NCBI GenBank assembly: GCA_038363925.1
Contig: JAQQWL010000001.1
Coordinates: 248,001-312,000, forward strand
DNA: 64,000 bases
Source of the DNA: Apiospora phragmitis
Taxonomy: Eukaryota > Ascomycota > Sordariomycetes > Amphisphaeriales > Apiosporaceae
Direction: 5' to 3'
The notes under the pieces were generated by a model. The model saw only the letters and a list, made by a program, of their open reading frames with translations. It ran no database searches and was not told where the DNA came from. The position numbers and the translations under genes are program-made. Numbering within the stretch: the stretch's first letter is position 1; each line of letters opens with the position of its first letter. Of this stretch, positions 1-11,825 are shown in pieces.

Positions 1-1451
1 CAACGTCACCGTACTGAGCTTTAAGGAGCTCGAGAAGATGGGCAAGGAGAACCCTTACGAGCCCGTGCCTCCTCACCCCGATGACCTCTGCTGCATCATG
101 TACACCTCGGGCTCCACTGGCACGCCCAAGGGTGTACCTCTGAAGCACAGCAATGTCGTTGCCGCCGTGGCTGGTGTGAGTGTGGTGGTGCAGCCCTTCA
201 TCGGGCCTGGTGACGGCCTGTTGACCTACCTGCCTCTTGCCCATATCCTGGAATTCGTTTTCGAGAATGCTGCCATCTTCTGGGGCACCACCATGGGCTA
301 CGGCAACCCCAAGACCTTGTCGGATACCTCGGTTCGAAACTGCGCCGGCGACATTCGGGAGTTCAAGCCCTCCGTGCTGGTTGGTGTACCGGCCGTCTGG
401 GAGTCAGTAAAGAAGGGTATCACCGCAAAAGTTGCTGCTAGCGGAGGCATTGCGCAAAAGCTCTTCTGGGCTGCCATGTGGGCCAAGAGCCAACTGATGG
501 CGGCAGGACTGCCCGGTTCTGGTTTGCTAGATGCCATCGTGTTCAAGAAAATCAAGGAAGCCACCGGTGGAAAGCTCAAGCTCTGCTTGAATGGTGGCGG
601 TCCCGTCTCTCGTGACACGCAGCACTTCATCTCCATGGCGATAGCCCCCATGATATCGGCTACGGTCTCACCGAGACATGCGCCATGGGCACGCTCATGA
701 ACCCTCAAGAATGGTCTGCCGACTCGCACGGTGCTATGCCGGCGTGTGTCGAAGTCAAGCTGGTCGACTTCCCCGATGCTGGCTATTTCGCGACGAACAC
801 GCCCAACCCCCAAGGTGAGGTTTGGATCCGTGGGCCCTCCGTCATGAGGGGGTACTACGAGAACGAGAAGGAGACGGCCGAGGCTATCGCAACCGGAGGC
901 TGGTTCAAGACGGGTGACATTGGCGAGTGGGACAAGAACGGCCACCTGAAGCTGATTGACCGCAAGAAGAACCTCGTCAAGACGCTCAATGGCGAGTACA
1001 TTGCTCTGGAGAAGCTCGAGTCCATCTACCGGTCCGCTTCCTTTGTTGGCAACATCTGCGTTTACGCCGATCAGCAAAAGGCCAAGCCCATCGCCATTAT
1101 TGTGCCCCTGGAGCCCGCGTTGAAGAAGCTTGCCCTGTCGATCGACGTCAAGGGAGACAGCCTCGAGGAGCTGGTCCACAACAAGAAGCTGCAAAATGCT
1201 GTGCTCAAGGAGCTCCAGAATGCAGGCCGCCAGGGAGGTCTGTCCGGCATTGAGATTATCGATGGCGTGGTCATGACGGACGAGGAATGGACTCCTCAGA
1301 ACGTAAGTTGATCCAGATTTCGCCGGCCAGAAATGTACAGCCATACTAACGCATTTTGTAGGGTCTGGTCACTGCTGCGCAAAAGCTCAACCGCAAGGGA
1401 ATCTTGGAGAAGTACAAGAAAGAGGTTGACGAGGCATACGGCTCCTCTTAA
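1..1451 (+). CDS. FAA1: Long-chain fatty acid-CoA ligase, 3' part (5' end outside window)
   Basis: Activates long-chain fatty acids to acyl-CoA with ATP and CoA for lipid synthesis and beta-oxidation. The frame is open from base 2, so the start lies to the left. The AMP-binding P-loop signature YTSGSTGTPKG is at about 95-130. Further on come LTYLPLAHILE, the GGGPVS motif (about 595), GYGLTETCAMG (about 658-690), GWFKTGDIGEW and DRKKNLVKTLNGEYIALEKLE, all in the order expected for the Faa1/Faa4 type. One intron, 1303-1361, has donor GTAAGT, branch ACTAAC and acceptor GTAG; the last exon ends KEVDEAYGSS then TAA. The reading frame breaks at about 658: APMIS is in one frame and GYGLTET in the next, as if one base were missing inside a Ser codon. 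Sequencing error is likelier than a pseudogene because both sides are fully conserved. FAA1 versus FAA4 cannot be decided. Confidence 0.93.
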
Positions 1452-3039
1452 GCCCCTCGGCTGAGTGATACCCTTAACAGCAACAATGCTTCCGTGCAAC
1501 GTCCCGAATACCCCCGTGTTTTGTTTTGTTTTGTATGTATTTTGAGGGAGTGGAACAAGGAAACGAGGCAAAAGGACGTTATTGGTGTTGGAGGAGACCG
1601 AACCCTATGTAATGATATGCTAGCAAGTCTGAAGAGAGTTGAAACAAAAAGGACGAGATACTACCCAGTCTCACTGAGGAGGGGACACGTGCTATTATTG
1701 CCCTGCCGCCACGAGTCAGCCAGCGCATGCTTGCAGACCGGAATTGCCTCGTGATAGTGTCTAACTTCCGGCCGGATTCTTCGTAATTGGTGCAATTGAA
1801 TATCTGACTCTTGGTTGTTACTTCTCGAGCCTTCGTCTTCCTGCACATGGTGGGAGAAGAGATAACAGAAGTGAACAGGAGCAGAGGTTGTACTATTCTG
1901 TATAAACTTTGTATTATAATACCACCCCTCCAACTGATGAAGTTTGCTTGGAACCCAACATCGTCCATTTTCATCCCTTGCTCTGCCGCTGACAGTAAAA
2001 CAGGGCCAATAAGAGCTGCATGCGTTGTTTGCTTCTCGTTGGGAGCTGTTCACGTATGTACTTAGTCAGCATAAACTCCTAACGAATAGCCAAACCGCTA
2101 CAACCAACCAGTCTTGACTTGTTCCTCGGTGGCTCGCGGTGCAGGCTGGTTGGTTTTCGATACAAATCCCAAGCTTTGGAAGAACCTCACCTTGCATACA
2201 TGTAACGTAGCCAGCCAGCATAAGCCTGCTGCGGGTTCTTTCTTTCCTATAGCTCTGACCCTGATCAATCATCTCATCAGCTTACCTGACTTACTTGCAT
2301 TGATTTGGAGCAGAGCCTTGCTTATTATTGTTGTGGCTGCCGTATATGTACACGGCTTTGTTCCTGCAGGATTCGTGTAAAGCTGGGTAGATGAGCAGTG
2401 AGATCGAATAGTATGAGGTGAGATTGATGGCCGATCAAGAGGCCATGCCTCCTTCTCGGCAGGATCAGCCGTAAGGCTGTAAGAAAAGCAACGACAGACG
2501 CAAGTAAGCAGTCAAAGACAGAATGGAGATGGGCTTGGATGGGCCGATCGTCTGGAAGGTACAGCAAATTAGGCTGTTGTAGAAACTGTTGGATCTTTCA
2601 AAGTCAAATGGGGTTTCACAATACTTGAGTTGGTTGCTGTACGAGTGTATGTAGTATGACTTTGTTATTTATCATTTCTCTAAGCTCAGATGTGCATGCT
2701 ATGGCAGCTTGATGAAGAAGAAACACAGACACAGGCTTGAAGGGATTAGGGGGCTTCCAAGTATGGAGAAGATACGATCAATAAAAAGTAGCAATCACCG
2801 CCATTTCCATCGCTTGCTCGTTGTCGTCGTCGTCCTTGATGCCTTCGAAGAGCATTTCCAACTTTTGTTGCTTGTTTGGATGATCTTCAACGAAGGGGCA
2901 CACGACCCATCTTCGGATTATCCCGTCGATCTGTATCCTTCCCGGCTCCCTGTCGCAAAACCATGAGCTAGTCCCTACTTCTTCTACTTTATCATTCAAT
3001 CATACCATCTTTCCGCTCTTGACCTGCTTCCAGAACCGC
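1452..3039. other. Intergenic, between convergent 3' ends
   Basis: This 1.6-kb stretch lies between the stop of the acyl-CoA ligase (+) and the stop of NCS-1 (-), so it should hold two 3' UTRs. A T/G-rich run (TTTGTTTTGTTTTGTATG) at about 1519-1537 would suit a poly(A) region for the upstream gene. I see no gene, RNA or repeat in it. Confidence 0.6.
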
Positions 3040-3987
3040 TCATACCAAGCCATCATAAAGTGATAGCGCAGATACGATTGTCTCATCACGTTTGCTACCC
3101 TCCTTGAACTCCTCCATATCTAAGCTGCCATTCTCGTCCTTGTCCATCATGCGGAAGATCTTCCTGACGCGCTTCTCCGGGTATCCTCGTCTTCGGGAAG
3201 CTTGACCATAGAGCCGACCTTGAGGAGTTTGATGTTAGCATGATGATTCGCAGACCGGCACCAGATCATCTCGTTCCATACCATTTTGTAGATAGCCTCA
3301 ACAATCTTGAGCATCTCATCGTAACTAATCTTGCCGTCTCCGTCGATATCGTACAACTGGAAAGCCCAGTCGAGCTTGTCTTCCATCTTGCCGCGGCTGG
3401 TCACGCTCAAGGCGCAAATGAACTCTTTGAAGTCGATCGATCCAGACTTGTCACTATCGAATACATTGAACACATAGTCGGCAAACGATGAGGGGTCGCC
3501 AAATGGGAAAAACTGCCGGTAGATCTTCTGGAATTCCTCCTTCGTGAGCATGCCCGAGGGGCAGTCCTTGAGGAAGCCTGATGGTCGCCGATGTTAGTTC
3601 GCAGTGGAAAATGGGTCGGGAGACGTCAGGATCCCAACTAACCCTTGTACCACTGTTGCAATTCTTTCTTGTCGAAATGTGTCGACTTCTGGAGTTCGGC
3701 GAGTTGCTCTTGCGAGAGCTTCGACTGTCTAGAGTGCACTCCATTAGCCATGTGGACAACCATATTGGGTTTTCTTAGGACATCATTCGGTAGGGTAGTG
3801 CGACTATCCGAGGCAGGCTGGGAAATGGTGCGCATAATCCACCATCGCGAATGAAGGGGGTTTTGCAGTGAACTCCCTCCAGTATCCATGCCTGGTCGGG
3901 TGCGCTCAGTCGGCCAATGCGGGTGCCCCGGATAGCCAGCAAGTAACATCGGTATTAGGGGCAGGGGCACACTCACGATTTACCCAT
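3040..3987 (-). CDS. NCS1: Neuronal calcium sensor 1 (frequenin-type EF-hand protein)
   Basis: Ca2+-binding, N-myristoylated regulator; in fungi NCS-1 acts with phosphatidylinositol 4-kinase and in calcium tolerance. Four exons: 3987-3977, 3728-3643, 3577-3282 and 3218-3040. The first carries only MGKS, giving the myristoylation N-terminus MGKSQSKLSQ. EF-hand loops are visible as [26 protein letters not shown] and [13 protein letters not shown]; the first, degenerate EF-hand region contains LKDCPSG. The protein ends DGLV then TGA. There is one frame break at 3179-3181, where a GGG run (CCC on the coding strand) needs one more base to read [14 protein letters not shown]. With that base the coding length is 573 nt, giving 190 residues, exactly the usual length of the family. 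This match supports a sequencing error rather than a real frameshift. Confidence 0.95.
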
Positions 3988-5805
3988 AACGTCTTAGGGT
4001 GGTGAGGCGGAAATTGTTCTTGGGAATGCGTAAGAGTACAGGCGAGAGACTGCAACAGGCGCGGAGGCGGAGTTGGAGAACACTCGTCTAGCAGAAGTCG
4101 CAAAGACTAGATCAACCTCATAGGTCGTGATACCGTGCCAAGACTGAAGTCTTTATAGGTCTGTATGGGCGTTGGAGAAAAGCGGATTTTCTAGGATGGC
4201 GTCGCTCGCCAGACGAGTACAGGATCAAGTCTATGCGACTGCGAAAGGGCAGAAGAGAAGTCGACGCTGGAGCGCAAACGTATGATGTAGGTGTTTTCTG
4301 TGCAACGAGGCTGGCTGTGGGCGGTAGAGTCGCTGGACGCGAGTGCTAAGAAGCCCACAGAACACAGACAGCGAACCGAACTGGTGGAGGGCCTGGTCTG
4401 CTAGACCGGGTCTTTGAGTGTTTGTGGGATGCCGCCGTTGGACAGCTGATGGGCGCTTAGTGTCCGACACACAAGCGACCGACTGGTTAATTATTGGCTT
4501 CAAAACGGCGATAAATAAGAGAGGGAGCTGGTAAGTAAATGAAGGTTGTCGTGCCAATCACTCGATTCAAGGGCTGTCCCAGGCGTTTATAATGCTTTCT
4601 CTCCTGCTTGCTAACGATGGCCGCAGATGGAGGGGGCAATTTCCAGTCAGCGGGGGAGTGCGGCTTTGCTAAAGGTCCGTCCTTGTTGTTTAAGGTGGGC
4701 GATGATGTATTTTGTTTTCTTTTTACCCTTGCACGTGTGCAATCTCCCAGTGCAAGCTTTCAAATCTCAGTGGAGGCTAATAAATCAGAAGGACAAAACA
4801 ATCTTATGATACTTGTCTATCAAGGGAGGTTTCTCTAGGTAATAGGGGAGAGGCCAAGGAAGAGTACATATGCATGCATGTATGTATGTGGTGTAGGAGG
4901 TGGTAGTGATAGAGCGGGAGAAGTCCTGAACGGGGACAAAAGGCTTGAGGGGGGGCTCGTCTGGAGTAGGTAGTGAACATGAACCAACAAGAGCGTCATC
5001 AGTCTACACCTGAGATCAGTCAAGGTTACAGTCAAACCGTCAAACATAGGGACGACAGCCGCCTACTGCTAGCTAAGGCCATGTTTAGTATTCGGCTGTC
5101 AATTGAAACGGTTTCTACTGCGCCCTCCAGGCGGCCAGGCCTCCTGAGCCCTGAGTCCTGCCCCTCCTCTCCAAGGTTAGCCTTTTCGTAGGGGGAATCT
5201 CCGCATGGCATGTATAATGAAACAATTGTTGAATGGAGCACAGAGGATAGGCGCTGGTATCCATGGGGGGAGAGCAGGGACTGGACTGTTCACGCATTGG
5301 AACATGGAACTGCCAAGTACCTACCTGTACCGCGTCCATCCTCTCGGGCAACAACGGACCCTTGTGAAAGAGGTGCAAGAGGTGACACAAGAACGGCAAG
5401 AACTATCGTTCTACCAATCACCGCCCGTACGAAAAGGGGAAGCTGCTGACATAAGGGGGGCAGTGCAAGATGCCGCTAATCTTGATAGGATCCTAGCGCT
5501 AAAGGCACCCCTGTCCAGTACCAATGCTGGTTTACAGGTGTCAATCAGGTACACCTCCCACCAGTCGTGGCCTGCCTGTTTGGAACTTCAATGGACGCAT
5601 AATGCAACAATATCCAACAGCCAAATCCTTCATACAATTCCGGTCGATAGTAGAGGTTCTGGAGGCTAGCAGCATGAGAAAGCCTCGCTGGGTAGGTATA
5701 AGTAAACAAAACTCCAGACGTATGTCATCTAATCGGCATACACTTGACATGAATTCGGGACTATTTCCAAGTCATTAATATGGGGAGACCCTTGATCACG
5801 CCGAT
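3988..5805. other. Intergenic, upstream of NCS-1
   Basis: The 1.8 kb between the NCS-1 start and the 3' end of the hemerythrin gene is presumably 5' UTR and promoter of NCS-1. There is a short alternating tract (GCATGCATGTATGTATGTG) near 4872-4891. Open frames up to about 150 codons (for example 5205-5669, +) lack any recognisable domain and I do not call them genes. Confidence 0.55.
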
Positions 5806-6782
5806 CTATCCGGCTCTCACAAAGGGTAGTCCTCGGCGTTGGCCCGCCGAGTCTGCCGGCCCAAACCGCCAGTAAGGGGTGATCATCTTTGCAATCCACG
5901 GCAAGTTGGGCGGCCACTGGTAGACGCCGTTCCCGAACGTCGCAACAGTACAGGTCAGGACAACGGCAACATAACAACTTTCCAAAGCTAGGTAGCCATG
6001 GTCACTCATTCCGATCCCCTCCCTCCTCCTACCATCCACAGGGGAAGCAACGTACCTTCGTGGTCGGCTCACTCGATTTTCTTTCAAAGGTCTCTGTCGC
6101 CTTCTTCTTCTAATACACCCCCAACCGACCTTGTCCAAGTACTGGTGCAGGGCTGGCAGTGACGAGATCTCGTTGACCGTGTGCTGGTGCGTCGCCGGCG
6201 CGAACGATTCGATGATGACCTTAAGCTCTTGGCCACTGTACTGCGCCTCTCCCGCTTCCACCTTTCCAATATAAGTCATGAACTCTTCCAGTCCTGCATC
6301 GAAGGCTTGGTGTTCCTCGATGCTGCTCTTCATCAGCCCCAGTGCGCCGGCAACCTCTTCGAAAACCGGAAAGACGTCAATTGCTTCCATCTCATGATGT
6401 TCGTGTAACAGCTTGCCCTAGAATTTGCGAGAAGCCACAAAGTCGGAGATATCCCCAAGTGGTTTTTCGATGTTGACGCATTGCAGGTATATGGACGTAA
6501 ATCCTCGATCATCCCTTCCACCACTATCATAACAAGGCGTTAGTTGGATGTGTATCCCTGAATCTCGGAACAAATCGATCGCGAGAGGCCAGCCAGTCCC
6601 AGCATGAGTCAACTTCACGTACTCGGTTGCAGCCCTTCGATGGGTGTCTGGACAGCTCAGTGCAAAGTCTACGCGCCTGTAGCCAGCCGCAAGGGACAGT
6701 TGAGATCACTGACCTCGCCCCCATGTCCAATGAAGCTAATCAATGGCCACGGCCCGTCCTGCCATGATACTTTCTGCGACAT
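5806..6782 (-). CDS. Hemerythrin-like HHE cation-binding protein, disrupted
   Basis: HHE/hemerythrin domains are four-helix bundles that bind a di-iron or other metal centre; the role of fungal members is unsettled. Exon 1 is 6782-6714, starting MSQKVSWQDGPWPLIS, which is the usual N-terminus of this fungal family. Exon 2 is 6647-6623 and exon 3 starts at 6523. Metal-ligand motifs are HEHHEMEAIDVFP (about 6405), EEHQAFDAGL and ATHQHTVNEI. The C-terminus has YQWPPNLPW and SAGQRRGLP, also typical. Two defects are seen. One base is missing near 6508, between GMI and RGFTSIYLQC. In addition a TAG at 6418-6420 stands where the family has Trp, inside KF-stop-GKLLHEHHE. A last intron begins at about 6129 (donor GTCGGT); its acceptor, in 5940-6000, is uncertain. 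The stop could be a true nonsense mutation, so the gene may be dead. Confidence 0.78.
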
Positions 6783-7719
6783 CGTGCATGAAGATAGCCG
6801 ACTGGCCTTTATTATCGCCTCCAGTTCGTCAAGTTGAAGAGGGAATGCATAAGTAACGGAGGAACGTACAAAAGCTTGGAACTAATCCTACTCGCTGGAC
6901 TGTGTCTTATATAGATCGAACTGAACCCCTATATATCTCTTTGCGCATTTGACGTCAAGGCCAACTAGTAGGTTTCTGGAGCAATACTCTTCAAGCCTTT
7001 TCTAAAAGCCATTACCCAATTAGACCCTATGCAATATTACTCGCCCAATCCACTTGGCTGCAGCAATTTGGTAATCAAGCTACTATCGTGACAGCCACCA
7101 TTGGATCAGTCTTCTCCGTTCCCATGCAGAAGTAGGTCTTAGTGTAACCATTGGTTCTTGTGTTGCTCTGCCAGGCGTAGTAACATAGGCGGCGGTGCCT
7201 TTTCTAGCCATATGGAACCAACGCTTAACACTTGCCGGCTGGTACTAAAATGTGTGCTGCAATATTGCGGGATAACTGATTTAAGGGTTATTCTCAAGTT
7301 GCTGGCACAAGCATCAATCATGGTGGAAGACTGACCGGCGCATATAACTCAGCATGCAGATCTTCTAGATAGATAAGACTAAGAATAAGGACAACTTGTA
7401 CCGATGGAAAGGCCGGGCAGAACCGGCATTAGTGGGGACATACTGATCCATTGAATGATTGAATGGGACTTCCCCATCACTTACTTGCTTAGCCGAAGCT
7501 GGGGAGTGTTGGGGAACTTCAACACCCCAATAATGCATAGTGGTCGATCAAGACAACCCCAACTCCAGAGACATTCGGAGAAGATTTAGAGTTTGTTTTT
7601 GTGGCTTCAGAACCACTCAGATTAGAGCATCTTGGAGAGCATTATCTTCGAAGGGCAACGATTACATGCCTCTGACAGTTGAGACGGTCCTCGTTACTCC
7701 GACTTACAGACCCACCACC
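6783..7719. other. Divergent promoter region
   Basis: Shared upstream region of the hemerythrin-like gene (-) and the Ldh2-type dehydrogenase (+). Apart from the TATA element at 6906-6913 I see no gene. It is visibly less GC-rich than the dehydrogenase that follows. Confidence 0.55.
6906..6913 (-). promoter_or_regulatory. TATA box of the hemerythrin-like gene
   Basis: The minus strand reads TATATAAG here, about 125 bp upstream of the proposed ATG at 6782, a normal spacing for a fungal core promoter. Inferred from sequence only. Confidence 0.4.
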
Positions 7720-9051
7720 ATGGCGACCTCAACAGAACAGCAGCGACCAGAGCCCGCCACCGCGGAGGAGGAGACCCGCAGACTCTACGTCACGGCCGCC
7801 GACGCCCAGGCCTTCGCCGAGGGCGTGCTACGCGCCAACGGCGCGCCGCCGGACCACGCCCGCACCGTGGCCGAGTGCCTGGTGGCGGCGGACCTGCGGG
7901 GCGTGGACACGCACGGCGTGAACCGGCTGCCGTCGTACATGGCGCGGGTGCGGGCCGGCGTGCTGGACGCCGCGGTGGCCCCGACGCTGACCCAGGTGAC
8001 GCCCGCGGCGGCGCAGGTGGACGGCCGCAACACGTTCGGCGCTGTGGCGGGGGCGGCGGCCGTGGCGGCCGCCGTTGACATGGCCCGCGTCTACGGCATC
8101 GGCATGGTGTCGGTCAAGCGCTCGAACCACTTCGGCATGAGCGCCTGGCTCGTGCAGCGGGCCCTCGACGCCGGCATGATGAGCCTCGTCTTCACCAACT
8201 CGAGCCCCGCGCTGCCCCGCGTGGGGCGCGCGCACCAGGCTCCTCGGCGTCTCGCCCATCGCGTGCGGCGCCCCCGGCGCCGACGACGAGTCGCCGTTCA
8301 TCCTTGACATGGCCCCGTCGGTCGCGGCCCGCGGCAAGGTGTACAGGGCGAAGCGGCGCGGCGAGAAGATCCCGCTGGACTGGGCTTTGGACGCCGAGGG
8401 CCGGCGACGGATGATCCGGCTGCGTAAGTGGTACCTACCCACCCAGGGAGAAGAGAGAGGTCCGGAGCGCGCATTAGCTCTCCAAGTCTCCGCTACCAAT
8501 TCGCTGTCCTCTTGTGCGTGGGGGAAGAACGGGAGGATGGGAGGATGAAACAATCTCTTGACCAATTTCGTTTGTGTGCTGATTAGTCTTTGTGCATTTA
8601 CAGAGCGTTGGAGGGAGTGATGCTGCCCATGGGCGGCCCCAAGGGCTCGGCCCTGTCCATCATGATGGACGTGTTCTCCGGCGTGTTTTCGGGCTCGGCC
8701 TTCGCGGGCCACGTGACGAACCCGTACGACCCGTTGCGGCCCGCCGACGTGGGCCACTTCCTCGTCGCCATCAAGCCTGACCTGTTCATGTCGCTGGCCG
8801 ACTTCCGCGAGCGCATGCGGTACCTCTACGACCGCGTCGTCCGGGAGTGCGAGCCGGCCGCCGGCGTGGACCGCATCTACTTCCCGGGCGAGATCGAGCA
8901 GCGGACGGAGCGCGAGCGCCGCCGCACCGGCATCCCCTACGTCGAGGCCGAGGTGCGGGCGCTGGATGCGGAGGCGCGCAGGGTCGGGGCAGACCCGATT
9001 CGGGTTACGCCGATGGGGGAGGGTAGTAGCGAGGCGGCGGCGGCCCAATAA
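7720..9051 (+). CDS. Malate/L-lactate dehydrogenase-like oxidoreductase (Ldh2/YlbC family)
   Basis: NAD(P)-dependent oxidoreductase of the family that includes malate/L-sulfolactate/ureidoglycolate dehydrogenases; the substrate cannot be told. I chose the ATG at 7720 (MATSTEQQRPEP); the frame is open upstream to 7540. Family motifs in order: ADLRGVDTHGVNRLPSY, YGIGMVSVKRSNHFGMSAW, LGVSPIACGAPG, FILDMAPSVAARGK, LEGVMLPMGGPKGSALSIMM. One intron is at 8424-8603 (GTAAGT...CAG). There are two frame breaks: an extra base at the CCCC run 8215-8218, and a missing base near 8406 just before the intron (needed to read TDDPAAALEG across the splice). They cancel, giving 384 codons (383 residues), a little above the family's usual 340-360. 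The coding part is extremely GC-rich with G/C at almost every third position. Confidence 0.88.
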
Positions 9052-10572
9052 CTGACAACCTGACTTACATACTTGGTCTGCTGCGGTCACTGTATAGCTA
9101 CTCAGGCATATAGCCCGTGCTACCCAACTCATATCACATGTCAGGTTCTGAAAATACAATTGGGGGGAACCCAAGACTTCTAGTAGTTGTTATGCTGTTT
9201 CTCGTGAAATCCTGAATTTAGGGTTGAAGCGGCGCTATCTTCGTTCAACGTTGCCAACACGCAGATCGATCGGCGGCGTTGCTAAAGATAGCTTGGGTCC
9301 CCTGACTAAGAGCTCAGGGCACACGCGATGTGATGCCGTTTCGCAGAGCCTTTAATTAGTCACGGTAGTGGAAGTACTTTGGCAAATACCTACCTGGGAA
9401 GTAAACAGAGATATCCTGTTCACGTTGACATTGGGAAACGCGGCAGCATATCCAGTGTTGTTTTGAATCTGGGACGCAGAGGATTGCACGGCGCGGTGGG
9501 GTTACGGTACGTCACAATGAGTCCGGCAAGCGGAGCTAGCATGTTGAAGGTACCGCAGCTGCGGAATCTTCCCGGAAGCAAATGCCGCAGCGGCTCCTGC
9601 TACGCGTAGGACGTACTTTACCGCTAGCAAAAAGTATCGTCTCGACTGTAAACCTATTCGCGACTTCATGGCACGCCGAACGCCGAGCTGTGCCAGATGA
9701 TCAGAGTAATAACACCACTTATTATAGGGCCTTCGGCCCGCCTCCGAGCCGGGATCCACGACGAGCAAGACAGTGTTGTGAAGATGACTCGCAGTGCAAG
9801 AGGAGAGCTCAGCTCACCACAGTTCTCGGGACCGATGAGTAATGACCCTCGGACTATGTAAATAAGCAACGGAAAAGCGAGCAGACAGAACAGTTTCGAG
9901 TATGTACCGTCTTAAACTCAGGCGCACTGGCACAGACCCTAGGGCGAGTAGCTTGGCGATTGGCAACTAAAGCACACGGTGTGCCGGACGTTCAGCTGGG
10001 ATCCAACACTCCCAAGACTCCCCAGAACTAATGAGACGTCCGGACTACCATTTGAGACCGGACCAAAGAGATGCGGTCCTCTGGCCAACTAGGCGAATGA
10101 ACCTTTACACTGTATCGATCCAGCAACTCAAAATATCATGTGGTGGGGCTTTTTGGCTGACATATCTCTGAGCTAGTAATGGCTGCTTGAGCCTTGGAGT
10201 GCTCGGCCCCTGGCTGGTGCTGCGCTGGGTGTGTGCTGGGAGCTGTGCCCCGTAAGTACGGCTTCTCCAATCTTGTCCGCCGGCCGCTAGATGAACCGGA
10301 AGGGAGAAAAACAATTTTCACAGACCCCCGACTAGAGCGTGGCGGAGTTGGGACGAAATAGGTTCTCAAACGGGCGTTCAGATGTTGGGTTGATCGTAGG
10401 GTCTATCTAATATGATATATATAAGTGAACACACACCAGCATTTACTCTTCTTTCCAGCCGCACCATCTCATTCAGTCCATTCCAAAGCCTCTTCATTCA
10501 AGACAAAAGAAAACCGCTTCATCACCATCACACTAGTATATTTACTTTCAACCCCCTCATCTATATATCAAA
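9052..10572. other. Intergenic, upstream of the melanin reductase
   Basis: This 1.5-kb stretch holds the 3' end of the dehydrogenase gene and the promoter and 5' UTR of the trihydroxynaphthalene reductase. From 10440 to the start codon the sequence is CT/CA-rich, as in many highly expressed fungal leaders. No gene seen. Confidence 0.55.
10416..10424 (+). promoter_or_regulatory. TATA box of the trihydroxynaphthalene reductase gene
   Basis: TATATATAA lies about 150 bp before the ATG at 10573 and is followed by a pyrimidine-rich leader. This is a good core promoter candidate, inferred from sequence only. Confidence 0.45.
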
Positions 10573-11825
10573 ATGCCTGGCGCTACTACTGTCTCTGCCC
10601 CCGCGGCACCAGCAAGTACGATGAGATCCCCGGTCCTCTGGGTCTCGCCTCTGCTTCGCTGGAGGGCAAGGTCGCCCTTGTCACTGGTGCCGGTAAGTCG
10701 AGAAACAATTGCCAATAATTCATTTCCCAACCTGTCCCTGCTCTATTCTGTCGGTTGCTGGTGCTCTCGTACCTGTGGTGCCGCTGCCCGGAGCTAAAAG
10801 GGTCCACCCCACGGACTTCCGGTGCACCCCCATTGTGCCCCCCCCCCCCGGACAGGGGTTGACTTGCCCCATTTGGCAAGAGTAATCTGTCTCAACTGCT
10901 CAACACACACTGCACGCCATTGCATAGCATTGCATTACACTGCTCTCCATGGCACAAAACGGCCATGCCCGGATTGACAGGCACAGCTTGACTAACACGA
11001 AATGCAATCGCAGGTCGCGGTATCGGTCGCGAGATGGCCATGGAGCTCGGCCGCCGCGGCGCCAAGGTGATTGTCAACTACGCCAACAGCCAGGAGTCGG
11101 CCGAGGAGGTGTGCGCGGCCATCAAGAAGAGCGGCTCGGACGCGCGGTCGATCAAGGCCAACGTGTCGGACGTCGACCAGATCGTGAAGATGTTTGAGGA
11201 GGCCGTCGGCTTCTGGGCAAGCTCGACATCGTCTGCTCCAACAGCGGCGTCGTCTCCTTCGGCCACGTCAAGGACGTCACCCCCGAGGAGTTCGACCGCG
11301 TCTTCCACGTCAATACCCGTGGCCAGTTCTTCGTCGCCCGCGAGGCCTACAAGCACCTCGAGGTCGGCGGCCGCGTCATCCTCATGGGCTCCATCACCGG
11401 CCAGGCCAAGGGCGTCCCCAAGCACGCTGTCTACTCCGGCAGCAAGGGTACCATCGAGACCTTTGTGCGATGCATGGCTGTTGGTAAGTAGCTCTTTTTA
11501 AGAAACCTCCATTTCACTTAAATTAAATCACATGATAGCTAACCATCGAAACAACAACAGACTTTGGTGACAAGAAGATTACTGTCAACTGCATCGCCCC
11601 GGTGGCATCAAGACCGATATGTACCACGCCGTCTGCCGCGAGTACATTCCCGGCGGTGGCGAGCTCGACAACGAGGGTGTCGATGAGTACGCTGCTACCT
11701 GGTCTCCTCTCCACCGTGTCGGTCTTCCCATCGACATTGCCCGTGTCGTCTGCTTCCTGGCCTCCAATGACGGTGGCTGGGTCAACGGCAAGGTCATTGG
11801 CATTGACGGCCACGCCATGATGTAA
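10573..11825 (+). CDS. 1,3,8-trihydroxynaphthalene reductase (DHN melanin pathway)
   Basis: NADPH-dependent short-chain dehydrogenase that reduces 1,3,8-trihydroxynaphthalene to vermelone in DHN-melanin synthesis (orthologues BUF1, THR1). The N-terminus [20 protein letters not shown] distinguishes this enzyme from the tetrahydroxynaphthalene reductase. The cofactor motif [12 protein letters not shown] spans the first splice; the catalytic Ser is in LMGSITG and Tyr/Lys in HAVYSGSKG. The protein ends IGIDGHAMM. Exons are 10573-10692, 11014-11483 and 11561-11825. Intron 1 (321 bp) is long and carries a run of 12 C at 10838-10849. There are three frame breaks, each fixed by one added base: near 10610 (before SKYDE), near 11211-11217 (before GKLDIVCSN), and at CCCC 11597-11600 (IAPGG). 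With these the length is 858 nt, or 285 residues, against about 283 for characterised enzymes. No polyketide synthase or scytalone dehydratase is in the window. Confidence 0.93.

Noticed and set aside
298..1344. 348-codon open frame on the minus strand over the acyl-CoA ligase
   Set aside because: Shadow of a GC-rich coding region; the plus strand carries the conserved motifs.
7828..9174. 448-codon open frame on the minus strand over the Ldh2-type gene
   Set aside because: Arg/His/Ala-rich shadow caused by very high GC at third positions; no domain.
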